From Xylocopa sonorina (taxonomy: Eukaryota > Arthropoda > Insecta > Hymenoptera > Apidae), in the NCBI RefSeq assembly GCF_050948175.1, contig NC_135198.1:11049001-11113000 (forward strand): DNA of 64,000 nt. The letters are read 5' to 3'. A model generated the notes under the pieces. It searched no databases. It saw only the letters and a program-made list of their open reading frames with translations, and had not been told where the DNA came from. Numbering within the stretch: the stretch's first letter is position 1; each line of letters begins with the position of its first letter. The position numbers and the translations under genes were made by a program. Below, in pieces: positions 37,101 to 48,100 of the stretch.

Positions 37101-40100
37101 TACCTCGCGGGATCTTAAACCTCTCTCAATCCACCCACGCGTCGCGGTTGCATCCGCTCTTTAAAAAAAATAGACCGCGCTATAAGCATCGACGCGTGCA
37201 TCGAGTTTATCGTTCGATCGGCGAGATCGATACGATCCGCGGCATTGCTGTCGCGGTTTTTTACTCTCGCGTGGTAAGCATCGAAGTCGAGGCAACGCTG
37301 TTGCACCTACCGCACGACTCGCTTCCTGTCACCAGGAATGCCTTTAATAAAGACGCGGAATCGATTGCGCGAAGGGAACAACGCGAGAAGGTCGTCGCGC
37401 GGGTTTCACGATCGCGATGCTCTCGCGAAATCCGACCTCAGAGGCGCGGACCCTCGATACACCCACTTTTCACGGTCCACGCGCACCCCTCGGTCCCAAC
37501 TGCGGACACCCTGTCCCTCGTATTATCGCCAGGTAAGATGCACGCCTTGGTCTGGCTCGTGAGCAACCCGAGGAACGATCGCGTACTAGTTTCTCGTACC
37601 TAATTAGCATCGGCAAATTCTGGTCTAGTTTCACGGCCGTCAGACGACACGACGGGGTCGCGAGCGCGGCCTAAAGGTGAGGGCGCAGGCTAACGTATGC
37701 GCGCGTGACAAGATCCTCTTGCGAAGATAGCGTAGAAAATTTGTCGCCCCGGCCAGGCAGCCCCGGTATTCTGGTCAGGGACGCTCACCGCGTACAACAG
37801 AGCACGATAACGAAACCAGTTCTCTTTCTCTTGGCGGCGGCCGTCCTGCGACGGCGATCGGTTCGCCCGTCGCGGTCCGCGACTCGTAATTATTCGCGAG
37901 AGCAACCATCATCTCCTACCCTCCGTAGAGGAAGCCTTTATCCCCCGCCTGGAAGATCTATAGACCGCTGCTCCTCCCCTTTTCGTTGGTCACGGCGGAC
38001 GCAGGGCAAAAAGGCGACGCGAGTCGCGAAAATGCATAATGCGAATATAACAGGTTCTCGATTTTCGAGAGGAGCGGTGGAAAAAGCGAGCCCAGAAGCC
38101 GGCCAGTCACGAGAGCAAACCGGATCGCGCGCGCCGAGGTTTGTTTGATGCCTGTGTAATTTGAACTCATTCCGTCGGAGATGGATGGCTGTCTGGGTGG
38201 GTAAAGGGGGTATCGCGGCTCTCTGCTACGGGCAAATTGATTAATTATCACCGTTTTTCTCGAAACCGCTCGAGATACCGCGGAAGAGGAGGGCATCTTT
38301 TTGCCTTTCGTCGGAGAACAGCGCGTCCATTGTCCCGTGTATATAGTCGTAAGTAGCAAGAAGCGAGCTTTGGCGAAGGAGGCTGGCAATAATTGACGCG
38401 CGTGTTCGTCGCGAGGGCACGCGTACTATGCGCGACGCACCGTGCACCGGGGGCTCCGTTCGAAAAGAGACGAAACCGCGGCACACGGAAGTGGACACCG
38501 CGGCGACTCTGACGCGTGGCGAAATTTTTGGAGCCAGGCCAAACCCCGTGCCGGATGTGGACGAGGCTTAAAGGCTAAGAAACCTGGCCGCTTTCAGGGA
38601 GCAACGTCCTGCCTCCTCGAATATGGTCGTACGTAGAAGCGTAGCTGGTGTAGAGACGGCACGAACGACGGAACAACGGGGAGACGCGGACGGGCGCAGT
38701 GAGGAGACGTCCTCGTTTTCATCGTGGTTAAAGGGAAGGCGAGCTCGAAGGGCTCTCCCAACGGGAGCCTGTCTACCCGTCGAAGGGTCGAACTGTCACG
38801 ATCGTGAGAAGATTTTTGTCGCCCTTACCGCGTTCCTTTACCGGTCGTGATCTCTTTTCTTGTGTACCACAGCGGTGATCGACGACGTAGCCGGTCGCGA
38901 TTGGAATTCGAATCGCTCGCTTTCCGTGGTACAATCCTCCGCTGAGACGTATGCACGCTGTTGGCTCGGATACCGAACCAACGTTCGGTCTAAATTATAA
39001 GATCCTGTTGGCTCTGGTCACGATACGCGCTTGCCTTTATAAGACGCGTGTTTCCGATACCGATTCCCCGTGGGCTGCTCGAGGGTGCCGGAGAACTCTC
39101 GTTGAAAGGAAAAAGTAGCGATAAAAAGACTCAATTAATTACACGGGATTAACATCGTGCGTATACCTCCAGGTACGTCGCGACGTAGATGCAATAAACA
39201 AGGAAAGTGTTTCCTTAACGTTCGACAAGCTTGGAAGGCGTACGTATTCCAATCTTAATGGGTGAAACGTTCCAGGTGATTTGCATGTCTCTCAAAATAG
39301 GAATTGCCGGGATCGTTTCAGAAACACGAGCGAGACGAATAAACGGCGAGCGGGTGAAACAGGTACGGCGGTGGTTTCTCGGAGCCGGGGCACTCTCTTA
39401 TCACGTGCCTTTCGCTCGCCACGGTATCTGTACAGATTGGTTATTAAATCGAGCATCAACTGCGTAAAACGAGTACACGCCGGTCGTAATTATTTCTTCT
39501 AATGAGTCCAGGAAAGGCAGGGGCGAACTAATTCCTGGTGTAATCTCGAGATGCACAAGTCCTCTAGATTCTCAGATAAGCGCTCGTTTAAATAAGCCAC
39601 CCAGGTAAAAGTTTAATCCGCCGGCGTCGAGGTTAAAAGCAGCGGAAGGTACTTTTTCTTCGAATCGCAGGCGCACTACCTCCGCTGCGGTTTCTCCGAT
39701 TTATCTCCGATTCAACTGCATTCACAGTCGACTATTCTAGATGTTCGTTTTCACGCGAACGACCGCGATCCCCGCGCACCACTGTTTTACAATTAGGATT
39801 TACCCGATTCCATCGAACCGAATAGCGTCCCCCAGCAGGTGTCGGAGATGGTAACAAACAGATGAAGGGCGAACGCCTCGCAGCCACGAATTCCACGGTT
39901 CGATCTATCTGGTTGGTCGCCGGACGCCTGAGATCTCATTGTTGCCGCGAAATCGATTCATCTCGAGACACCCGAGCACGCGGAGGATCGCTTTCAGCGG
40001 TGCAAAAAGGGTTGTCCGTAAACAGCTGCACCCGATGAGAAGCCTCCTCCCTCTCCTCGAGCCGGGAGAAGCGGCGCCGAAGCCTTACCGGCGATTCGAG

Positions 40101-42169
40101 CCAGATAACTCCTGACCGCCTTCAGTGAAATCCGGCAAAAAGAGCAACCAGAACCTCTCTCTACGTCTCGCGAACGCTCCCTCCGCAGCAGGGCCCGTTT
40201 TCTGGCTCGAATCGAGCGGTGGATCGTCAGCTGGTGCCAACGATGCAACGTCGGACGGGGTCGATTCGCTCGGTAATTGGCAATTACTAATCGGTCGTTC
40301 TCGATCATCGAGCGTGGCTTTTAAAAAAATCCAGACGAAAGTCCAATCCGCCCACTCTCTGGCCCTGGCTCTCGATCGTATTGGTAATTGTATCGAGGCT
40401 CCCCTTTCGTTGGTCGGAGATGCAGCATCGCGACGCCCGTCAATGAGAGCCCACGCGCACATCCGGGCGCAGTAACCGGCGGACAATGCAAACAATCGAT
40501 GCGCCATTCCGATTCATCTGCATTCAATCCGTCCTCGGTTCGTGAATTATTGTTCTCCGATGATCGATTCACCGCTCTCGATGCGATCCACGTCGGCCTC
40601 GACGGTCTCGACGAACGTGCAACGAAATGTTTTCGAGTGTACAGAGCAAGGGAGAGAGAGAGATAGTTTTCATCTCTCTCTCTCTCTCTCTGTTTCTATT
40701 CGTGCTTCCAGGAAAAGATAGTAATTACGCTCGTGGAGCAAGAAATAATCCAGCGTGACGCTCGTCGAGATTTCACAATTACGAGTCGCCTGTTGCTTTC
40801 CGCGCGTTCTCGCAGCGAGAACGCGCGAAACGATTTTCGATCTCGCGTCGCAATTGAAGGGAGTCCCAGATGTACCGAGCCGGCAGTTTCGCCTCCGCCG
40901 CGGTAATTGCTCACGGTAATTGCTTATGCAACGAGGTTCCATCGCGTCGAGCATACTTGACTCCAATTGCGCGCGAGCGACACTCGCGAGTAGAAGTCGC
41001 GTTTCAATTGAAACCGGCCAGATTCTCCGATTCCGCGATGTCAGGAGTCAACCGCGCAGCAATTGCACGCCGGCGCGGCTCAGGAATAGCCGTACGGCTA
41101 TTCTCGACGCGCATTAAACTTCTATAGTCTGGACGTTATTACAGAGAGAGTATCCCGGATGATAAATTACACTTCCGTTATCTCTATCGACTAAACGTCC
41201 GCGGACAGCTACAAATCGTCTGAATTATCCACGAGCTCGATAAAACGAGACCGTATCGGGCCATCCCCCGAGCCGAAGAAACGCGTACGACAGCTGAAGC
41301 CGGTCGCGTGACCCTTTTTTCTAGCCGTCGTCCGAGGAGACGGTGGCGCGTACACCAGAGGAGCAAAAGGTTGCTCGAGTGGTACTACTCACCGGTACGA
41401 TATCCCGCGTTGCTCAGGTAAGCGGCGAACGAGTGCGGCTCGTGATCTCGTTGCCACTGAGGGCTGCTGCAGTTGTCGTTGTTCGTGAAGACCTCGTGAT
41501 TGTGAACGTAACGGCCGGTTAGCAAGGAGCTCCTGCTCGGACAACACATAGGTGTGGTCACGTATGCGTGTCTCAGCTCGGCTCCCTCGTCCCTTATTCG
41601 CCTTAGGGTCCGTGGCATGAAGTTCAGCGAACCTGAGGGATTGGACCAACCGCAACACACGATCAGAAAGGAGCCTACGAAAAAGAGCACTCGGGGCTCC
41701 GGATTGAAAGATAGATAGGGTGGGGGGGATCTTCCCTTTCTTGGGAAGGAGAGGATCGCGTGTTTCGTAGAACGGCTCGATTCAATTTTATTCCCGCGAC
41801 TCGTTCCCGTCCCTGATACGATTCTACGCCCTGTTTTCGTACAGCTGTTGCGTCGAGACGAACTTTTCGAGGATTAGAGTAAAGGTAGAAAACGGTATAA
41901 TAACGAAGCGGTGACCAACCGAGTTCCACATCCTGATCGTCCGTCAGAATCAGGACGATGTTCGGCTTCCTCTCCCTCGGCTGCTGATACGGCAGATAGG
42001 GGGAGTTCGATTGAGAATTGTAATTGTTGTTCCCGTTGTTGTAATTAGACTTGTGAAGGGCTCCGCGACGTTGACCGCCGTAAACGTCGTCCGCAGGGGC
42101 GTTCGCGTCCGTTCGTCTGGCATTGACACCCAACAATAGCACCGCCAAAAACTGCAGTAACTTCCTCAT
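13038..42169 (-). CDS. Sulf1: Extracellular sulfatase Sulf1 (heparan sulfate 6-O-endosulfatase), complete coding region in 15 exons
   Basis: This secreted or cell-surface enzyme removes 6-O-sulfates from heparan sulfate and so tunes Wnt, Hedgehog, FGF and similar signals. The exons join with consistent phases into 1,436 codons: 41920-42169, 41393-41632, 27105-27426, 19472-19622, 19158-19333, 17654-17764, 17210-17502, 16011-16355, 15415-15917, 15158-15337, 14137-15097, 13659-14069, 13385-13573, 13226-13313 and 13038-13128. The order is signal peptide (1-18), sulfatase core with metal ligands DD (77-78), formylglycine motif CCPSR with Cys113, and SDHG (341-344). An acidic segment follows, then the basic, furin-cleavable middle region, a Ser/Thr-rich insert (about 890-1170) and the conserved Cys-rich C-terminus. 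It is longer than fly Sulf1 (about 1,100 residues), mainly because of the insert. The start has a near-perfect Kozak context, GCCACCATGA. Confidence 0.96.
13226..13313 (-). CDS. Sulf1: Sulf1 exon 14
   Basis: It encodes EDIFVPSTLQIKRESELSSS and SNKRRKKMQ, in phase between a TTATAG acceptor and a GTAAGT donor. It resembles the fly tail with its IKRRKLSK block. Confidence 0.82.
13385..13573 (-). CDS. Sulf1: Sulf1 exon 13
   Basis: It encodes DPFEQWNRVSSLTSMERSYL and HDQLEHLKGCRGTRDC, then SKRKYTHPFG with a GTATGT donor. If the donor is not used, the frame ends four codons later, giving a shorter alternative C-terminus (1,381 residues). Confidence 0.92.
13659..14069 (-). CDS. Sulf1: Sulf1 exon 12 (conserved C-terminal domain)
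   Basis: It encodes HKCYCEPDSHPKKDEKEIAR, a highly basic helix of KKKERKLRKKAKLEK type, then MNCFEHDNDHWRTAPLW and FCFCMNANNNTYSCIRTINA, then THNFLYCEFTTGLVTYYNL. This is the best-conserved part of Sulf outside the catalytic core. Donor GTGAGT. Confidence 0.97.
14137..15097 (-). CDS. Sulf1: Sulf1 exon 11 (long Ser/Thr-rich, mucin-like insert)
   Basis: It is 961 bases, the largest exon. It opens with DIRRHLMTKRPQVM and a His-rich patch (KLHHHASKSHVNRHHKKHDH), then about 280 residues dominated by Thr and Ser, with repeats such as TTTETTVTT and TTSKP. Many sites could be O-glycosylated. The stretch has no counterpart of similar length in the fly or vertebrate proteins as I know them. The frame stays open without stops for the whole exon and both junctions are in phase, so it is coding. 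Confidence 0.9.
15158..15337 (-). CDS. Sulf1: Sulf1 exon 10
   Basis: It encodes KMLPPKCSVLPQGGVNCSET, then VYQDPNEWRISRREIEQQIR and MRTQLETLK, equivalent to the fly block CFVDATTAKVNCSN followed by TWRTSRTQID. The C-terminal half is a predicted coiled coil. Both phases are 0. Confidence 0.93.
15415..15917 (-). CDS. Sulf1: Sulf1 exon 9 (hydrophilic region with furin-type sites)
   Basis: It begins KRDVSDATEEDAARD, runs through an acidic stretch (DEEDDEDFFDELNSLADDVK) and a basic region with RHRRIRRSVAKKD, and ends in a helical segment, VTKIMESIEEELDDLK. The RIRR motif is at residues 768-771 (genomic 15493-15504). Fly Sulf1 has RxKR sites in the equivalent places. A long A/T tract precedes the acceptor (TTTGCAG). 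Confidence 0.92.
16011..16355 (-). CDS. Sulf1: Sulf1 exon 8 (cysteine-containing middle domain)
   Basis: It encodes ECLRPEALTNCIPGQKWRCE, then WRRHKCKYAAPPPRISKKCA and CFTPNGVVYTRLES, matching the fly NCLPGQKWKC and NCACFTPDGVVYT blocks. It ends YFARRG, so the furin-type site RGKR is completed by exon 9. Confidence 0.95.
17210..17502 (-). CDS. Sulf1: Sulf1 exon 7 (end of core and acidic segment)
   Basis: It encodes KHGRRSKFKWPDTFLIESSG and RRETPESIAESKAREA, then a strongly acidic stretch with EEEEEN and DISEDDDFEDSVIDES. Fly Sulf1 has a comparable acidic stretch at this place. Ends in phase 1 at a GTAAGA donor. Confidence 0.95.
17654..17764 (-). CDS. Sulf1: Sulf1 exon 6 (end of the sulfatase core)
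   Basis: It encodes VDDIVLNIDLAPTFLDIAGV, then ETPPQMDGRSFKKLFQ, the conserved close of the catalytic domain. Acceptor GTTGCAG, donor GTGAGT. Confidence 0.96.
17765..19157 (-). other. Sulf1 intron 5, nothing else seen
   Basis: About 1.4 kb of intron with no recognisable exon, RNA gene or repeat. The short frames on both strands have no family resemblance. Confidence 0.6.
19158..19333 (-). CDS. Sulf1: Sulf1 exon 5 (second metal-binding site)
   Basis: It encodes IYQELKDLGELDNTYIIYTS, then DHGYHLGQFGLIKGKSFPFE and VRVPFLIRGPGIEPGT. The SDHG and KGK motifs belong to the sulfatase active site. Donor GTAAGC. Confidence 0.96.
19472..19622 (-). CDS. Sulf1: Sulf1 exon 4 (sulfatase core)
   Basis: It encodes TPAYDYAPNPDKQWILQVTQ, then KQFTDLLMTKRLQTLQSVDD and AVDR, a conserved helical part of the core. 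Acceptor TTTCAG, donor GTACGG, ending in phase 0. Confidence 0.95.
22254..22300. repeat. CT-rich simple repeat
   Basis: Runs of CTCT with TTT and CCC breaks in Sulf1 intron 3. Confidence 0.8.
25431..25449. repeat. Short (CCT)n microsatellite
   Basis: About six CCT/TCC triplets in Sulf1 intron 3. Confidence 0.8.
27105..27426 (-). CDS. Sulf1: Sulf1 exon 3 (sulfatase core)
   Basis: It encodes YFGKYLNKYNGSYIPPGWRE, then KIKHGFEYNKDYYPDLIAND and FPAPHGPEDSAPQFSHLFFN, nearly identical in pattern to fly and human Sulf. Acceptor GTTTCAG, donor GTAAGT, ending in phase 2. Confidence 0.97.
32696..32722. repeat. (CT)n simple repeat
   Basis: CT dinucleotides with one TTT break in Sulf1 intron 2. Confidence 0.85.
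40651..40691. repeat. Inverted GA/CT microsatellite
   Basis: A GA run (40651-40663) is followed after a short spacer, TAGTTTTCAT, by a CT run (40673-40691). The two runs are mutually complementary, so the transcript could form a perfect hairpin. Confidence 0.8.
41393..41632 (-). CDS. Sulf1: Sulf1 exon 2 (catalytic formylglycine motif)
   Basis: It encodes SLNFMPRTLRRIRDEGAELR and TTPMCCPSRSSLLTGRYVHN, then TNNDNCSSPQWQ and YLSNAGYRTG. The first Cys of CCPSR (residue 113) is the one converted to formylglycine in this family. Acceptor CCCTCAG and donor GTGAGT. Confidence 0.97.
41920..42169 (-). CDS. Sulf1: Sulf1 exon 1 (start, signal peptide, first metal-binding motif)
   Basis: The ATG at 42169 lies in GCCACCATGAGG. 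MRKLLQFLAVLLLGVNA is a typical signal peptide. An Asn/Tyr/Gly-rich linker follows, then KPNIVLILTDDQDVELG, which carries the sulfatase metal-binding aspartates. Donor GTTGGT, phase 1. An upstream non-coding exon is likely but not visible. Confidence 0.95.
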
Positions 42170-45100
42170 GGTGGCTGCTGCTCGGTTGCACGCTCTTCCT
42201 CTCAATCGAGTGTCATATCATGGCGTGGTCCGTTGCTGTAACAAGCGAGGCGTGTCTTACGTTAATGAACAGTTTTGCCTGTGACGTTGATTGGACGGAA
42301 AAGTCGATAAGTCTTTTGTGCAGTCGAGTGCCCGAACTCGAAGCCTCGGCACGACGTTGCTATCGCGCCACGACGCAACCCTACTTCATTCTCCTCCTCT
42401 CAATTAATTCTTTCGGTCAAGTAACATCGACTATGTACGTACAATGATCGCTTCAGCCAGCGATTTACAATTTCCCTGAAAACCGTCTCAATACTTTATT
42501 CCTCGAAAATCAATTGCTAGGAAGATCGCGTTCGAACTGCGCTTAACCAAGCTCTCCTCTAGCGATCATCCCTAACGATCCCCCGAAATAACAGCACCAG
42601 AAGCGGTATGCAAAAGAAGTGGGCGAAACGAGAAATAAGTTCCAGCAGCGGCCAGCCGCGCCACACATGAAGATTGCACGATCGACAACCGGATCGTTCT
42701 CCCTGGAATTCCTGCGCGAAACGGATTGCGTAACAGCTTAATGCCACGGGTACGAGTAGCGAATTACGTAGCCGCTAATTATCGCGAATAATTTCGCGAG
42801 TCCGTTCGTGCACCACGCGAAACGAGGCAGGAGGAACGGCGGTTGGCTGACGCGGTGGTCGCCGCGACTGCGGCCACCGCATAACTCTGTCGAATAGTCG
42901 AAGGGAACCGGACGTGATACTCGTAACCGAACGATGGAAGCCGCCGCCAGTAGAGGAGCCGGGGCTGGTCTCCCGCCACGGCCCCGGGAACGAAAGATGA
43001 AAGACGTAAAAAAGAATGGAGGCGACCTAACCGGGCTACGGGCAGCGAGCGGAGCGCAACCATAATCGGATAGTTGGGGTTTTATGGCAAACCCTCGCGT
43101 CGCATTCCTCCTCGTGGCCAGACATCTCGCGAACGATCGACCGCCTCGTAAATAGTCGTTAGCACCTGAATTATCCGCGTCTCGTTCGCTCGATTGTGCC
43201 GGACGCTTAAATCAGCGTTCGCTTCTTCTGCGCCTCCCGCGTCTACCGGACGAAGGGACAGTGTGCGTTCGTTCCTCCGTATTACGGGAGGTACCCGCAG
43301 CCTCGAATGATGGATGTTATCCGTTGCGCGTACGCAAAATCAACCGGATATTGAATTATATCGTAGGAACGTTGAACACCTGCGGTCGTTGGCAATTTTG
43401 TAGCGAGACGATCGCCTACCCGATTGGATAGTTTGTAACGCGGTGTCGTCTTTAGCGGGAGAGTTGCTGCTTTAGCTGAGAGTCGCAGCAGTGAATTCAG
43501 TTTGTCCACTCGTTTTACTCGTTTTTCGAGCGTAAACCACGACGAACTCCGGTGGCGGAAGGTATTGCAGGCTCGCTTTAAAAGCGCGCGCGATTCCGAT
43601 CGAGCGCCACGGAAGAATGGAAGGCCGTCGTTTTAGGGCAGGAAGCGGAGGAATATGGACGGGGATAACCGAGCGGCGAGCGAATTTACGATGCGGTTCG
43701 AACGGGTTCCCACGGGCTCGATGGAAACGCTTAGGAAAGACCTTTTCGCGACGATCGTGTGGTATTCGCGTCGCGATCTATTCCTCTATACCCGACCTAT
43801 TTCCGGGGAAAATACTGGCTTTTATTAAATTTCTCGATACGTGCCACTCTGTTCTCGATGTCACCGGCACGCGACTCGAATGGGAAACGTTCCCCGTGCG
43901 GCTCGTTGTCCCGTTTCGACGCGGGACTTGCGCAACTATCGGCGAGATTAACGAACAATATCTCAATCCAATATCCACCGAGTTTCGCTTGGTCATGCCT
44001 TGCGCGTGACTAACGCCGTTGAATAAATTCGAACAAAGTTCACGTTGGCTACGCGCGCGGGATTAGACGGATCAGCGAAAGTGAGATTTCATCTCTGCCC
44101 GGCGATATTTCGCCGCGAATAACAGCTCCGAGAATAGAAGTGGCGATGATAAAATTAAAAGGACACAGGGGGAACGCCATTTCCCTGAATTGTACTTCAC
44201 ACTTGGCCTTTGCTGTCCCTCGCGTTCGAAAGCCGAGTGCCTTTCGCGGTGTTCGCCAACAGGCGACAACGTTATGGATCGCCAATTAGTGAGCCAGCAC
44301 TCTCTGCTCGAAGCCTTGAGTTAACGCGTCTCTGAACGGAGTCGGGAAGATGTCAGAAAGCCGATGTCACGACCAATTCGGTGGCTCGAATCCAGCATTA
44401 ATTACCGCTAATTGATAATCACGTCGCTCCTCTCTGGTGGAGCATGCAGGCAAACAAGAGCAAGACATGCCGGTTGGAAGGTTCCTCCGACGGCCAAGAA
44501 ACAACCTCCGTATCTCCACTGCAGAGCTTCCCCGGCGATGTTCCTCGCGGGAGCCGCCAAAAGGATCCCACCGCGACACGTTACGTAATTTATCACCCAG
44601 TAATTGGCCACGCGGACGTCGATTAATTTACGGAAGCTTTCACGAGACCTAAAGGGACCTGCTCGACGAAGATGGAAAGGGAGGAGGAGAAAGCTACGTC
44701 AGAGTTTCCAATAAAGATGTCCTTTGGCTCGCGAGTTCCACTATCGAGCGAGCTCTCGATTCACCGGCCCAAATTCCACCGCTATCTCCTATCTACGAAG
44801 CGATTCCATTGGTTTCCCGACGACGGGACGCGAACGCGTCGAACGTCGGAGTGCATTGAACCCCGCGTGTCCTCCGCTGTCTCGTCGAGTTCAGACCGAC
44901 AGAGCAACTCTAAGAATAGTAAAACAATAATCCCTCCGTTCGTTTCGCAACCGCAGCAATCGAGTAACTGCAACGGCAGGGCATAAAGTCGCGGTGCTCA
45001 GTGTGCCGCGTTCTTCGGTAGCAGGAAGCGGCCCGCGGGTTTCCAACGACGGTCGTTCAGCCTGCGCGGACCTCAGCGATCGGAGATGGTATCGATCGGA

Positions 45101-48100
45101 ATCAATTAGCGCCCCGCTCGATCTCCTCGACGAAGCTCCGTCATCTAATCCGGACCTAGCCCAGGCTCGATCGTAAATAACGCGCACGTTCGCGTACGCC
45201 GTGCGGTTCTGACGAGTCGTGCACGCGGGATGCTGGCTCATTTATATTCCGCTCGCGTACCGTGTACAGTCTCGTGCGTTTCTATTCCTCGCGTGCGCAT
45301 ACAGGGTGTTCCGTATACCTCTGTAATCGCCACGCCGGGATAATTCTTCGCCTTGGAACGTTTCGCTCGCTGGCTCCACTATCGCGGTTCAATCCTCGTG
45401 GAAATCCAGGGGGTGAAGGGGTTGGGGGGGACGATCCCCATCGCCAACGTAATTTACGCAGCAGACGGGAGAGCCCGTTGAAAGGTGTGGCGTGGGTGGG
45501 CCGAGAGAAGCAGCGGAGGCTATCGACAGATGTACGCTATATACGGTGCCACGGAGTGGGTCGCAGGTAAAACGGATGTTACGTATTCGCGGCTCGCGTG
45601 TAAACCTGCGACGCGACACGTACGAACGACGACCCGCGCCTCCCATAGTGTAGGTCGACTCACTCGCTCTCTCCCTCTCTCTGTTTCTCTTTCTCTCTGT
45701 AGGTCGGGGTTCGTCCGTGGACCGGGGCTGGAATATTCATTCGTGGCGGTCGGTATGGGGCGCGCGCGCGTGGGAAGCGCCGCGAAATTTACGGGCAACT
45801 AAACGATCGTGCCGTTGATCACGATAACGATCAACGGGGCCGCGGTACACGCGCGCAGCTCGCTCCGCGGAGGGATGCGAGCGAGAATCACGTATCCGCG
45901 CGGCGTACGCGCCCGCCCGGATGCCACGCGGGGAGCCACGCTGAAACGCGACCTCGTGCCCGCCACGAGAATCCGTCGAGCGTGTGTGCAACCCGTTTCG
46001 ATGAATGAAACCGCCCCGCGGTGGGGCAGAATTCGCCACTCGCTGGCCGATCCGTGAAATTGGAATTCCTGGATCTCGCCTGGAAGAATATGAGAATTCG
46101 TCTCGCTTCTTCGGGAACGCGAGGCGGGTCGGTTGGAGTCGTGATTCCGCGCGAATGGAATCGCACATGGCACCGAGCAGCTAAAACGAGATACTTGTTC
46201 GCGTGCACACGTGTTCCGTACGCGCAATAATCGCGGCTATTCACCGTCTTGTTATTTGCTCGACGAGCCGCGGCCAATTGCAGGCCGCAGATGGTCTAAT
46301 CCGCGTCTCGACGTTTCGAGGGCCGACGCTCCTTCCAGCCTATCATCAAACCCTGTCAATTGGGACTCGCAGGCGTCGAGATACATCTCGTCCGCCACGG
46401 CTGCGATCCTAACAGCGGGAATCGTAATAACACCCAGGCGAACCCCAATCGACGAAAGAAGAAGCGATTACAACCCCTCGTGGCGCGATCTCTAATTCTC
46501 GCGATTTTTTTTCAAACTGTTTCTCGAATCTCGCGTGCAAATCCTGTCTCTGTAGTAGACGAGATCTAGCATCGATTCCGATCGAGCGTCGCGGCTGGTA
46601 TTCGATCTCTGACGTCACTTCCTGGACACGAACGCGGTCTGAATTCAGCGCAATCAGATAATGCGACAGCGGCGAGCAATCGCGCGTTTCGACTTTACGC
46701 AACGCGGAGCGTGCGTCCCCGTGGACGTCGACCCTCTGTTCTCCACGCGAGGTTCTGCTCAGCGCACCGCGATGATGACCCGTCCGAGTCCAGCGATCGG
46801 CTCGCGCAGAAATTGCCTCGCAGCTGGATAAAGCGTTAACGGTACAGCGGTTGGCAAAAATCGAGGATTTCCACTGGCAGGGTTATCCTCCAGGGTGTAT
46901 ATACGAGAGAGGGAATCGGAAAATTGCCGATTATCCACGGTATTTCTGTTTACTTCGCGTCGAGCAGCTTCTCTGAGATATTAGACGGTTCGTCCCGAGC
47001 GCGGTTTATTGAGTCGTACCATCCGTTCTGGCTGGCTCGCATGGATACGTCCGATCTTGTTGCACGCCTGATCCCGTGCGCGAACACCGCTCTCTACGAA
47101 TATATCAACGTCCCTTGTAACGGATACTTGGACGAGGTATCCATCGGAGATTTCGAACGAGCGTTGTAAAGATGAACGGGAGCTCGACGGGAAAGAAAAC
47201 CGTACGAAAGAGGGAAGTAACGAACGGCACGTACGAGGAGAAAATATAATCGCGAGGGACGTATTATACGTCAGCTGGGATAGAGTTGAAACGGTGGAAC
47301 GGTTTCTCTACTTTTAGAATGATTCCGTGGCTCGTAAAACACTTTAACGTCTGCTACGGAGGGGTTAAGGAGACGTTAAGGTCGTCCCTGTTTTACAAAT
47401 CGAATCGAACGCGACTTCCCCTTTATCGAGGCAGAGGTATGTTTTTAGTTAGCGTACGGCTGAACTCGTACAGTAGAAAGCACATTCGAATGCGTGTCAA
47501 ACTCTTCGCATACGCTCGTACTTCCGTGGATCTGGCCGCCACATGTGCCCCCATGCTCAAACGAATCTTCGACCACGTTTTATGGGAAGCTGGAAAGACG
47601 TATTTCAGCTGTCACCGTGAAAGAAACTATCCACCGACTTGGAAATTTAAACGCGCCATTGCCAGAGTATCCCATGAAATATTGATAACCAGCATCTAGG
47701 CCTCTACTTGCTGCGAAAGGAAATTACTGTCATCCTGACATCGCTACTTTCTCGAATTACCATCATCCCCCTAATCGATACCGTTCGCGCATCAGAAATC
47801 AGAGGGCACGATGTACCAACGCGAAATTGATTACACGTTGCTTTAAAACGAGAATTTATGACCACTGCGTAACGCTAATCGTCGAAACGACACTTTTAAG
47901 AGAAAGTCCCCTTCCCTCGATACCTACTTACGCACACATCGTACCGTGACTTTCCCGTAAAACCGCATAGCGAAAGAAAAGAAAAAAAATTGCGTCCGCG
48001 AGAGTATCAACGGCGACCAGCGTCGAGTTCGACGAATTCGAACCAGAAGGGAAACTTCCTGTCCCACATCGCACACCTATGCGCCGCGCGACACGCACAC

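Larger units (their letters stand above)
27427..41392 (-). other. Sulf1 intron 2, nearly 14 kb, nothing coding seen
   Basis: GC-rich DNA with many short spurious open frames on both strands. The longest, at 30167-31054, begins with GTG and matches no family. I found no nested gene, tRNA or recognisable transposase. CT-rich tracts lie at 32696-32722, and a GA/CT inverted microsatellite lies at 40651-40691. Confidence 0.65.
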
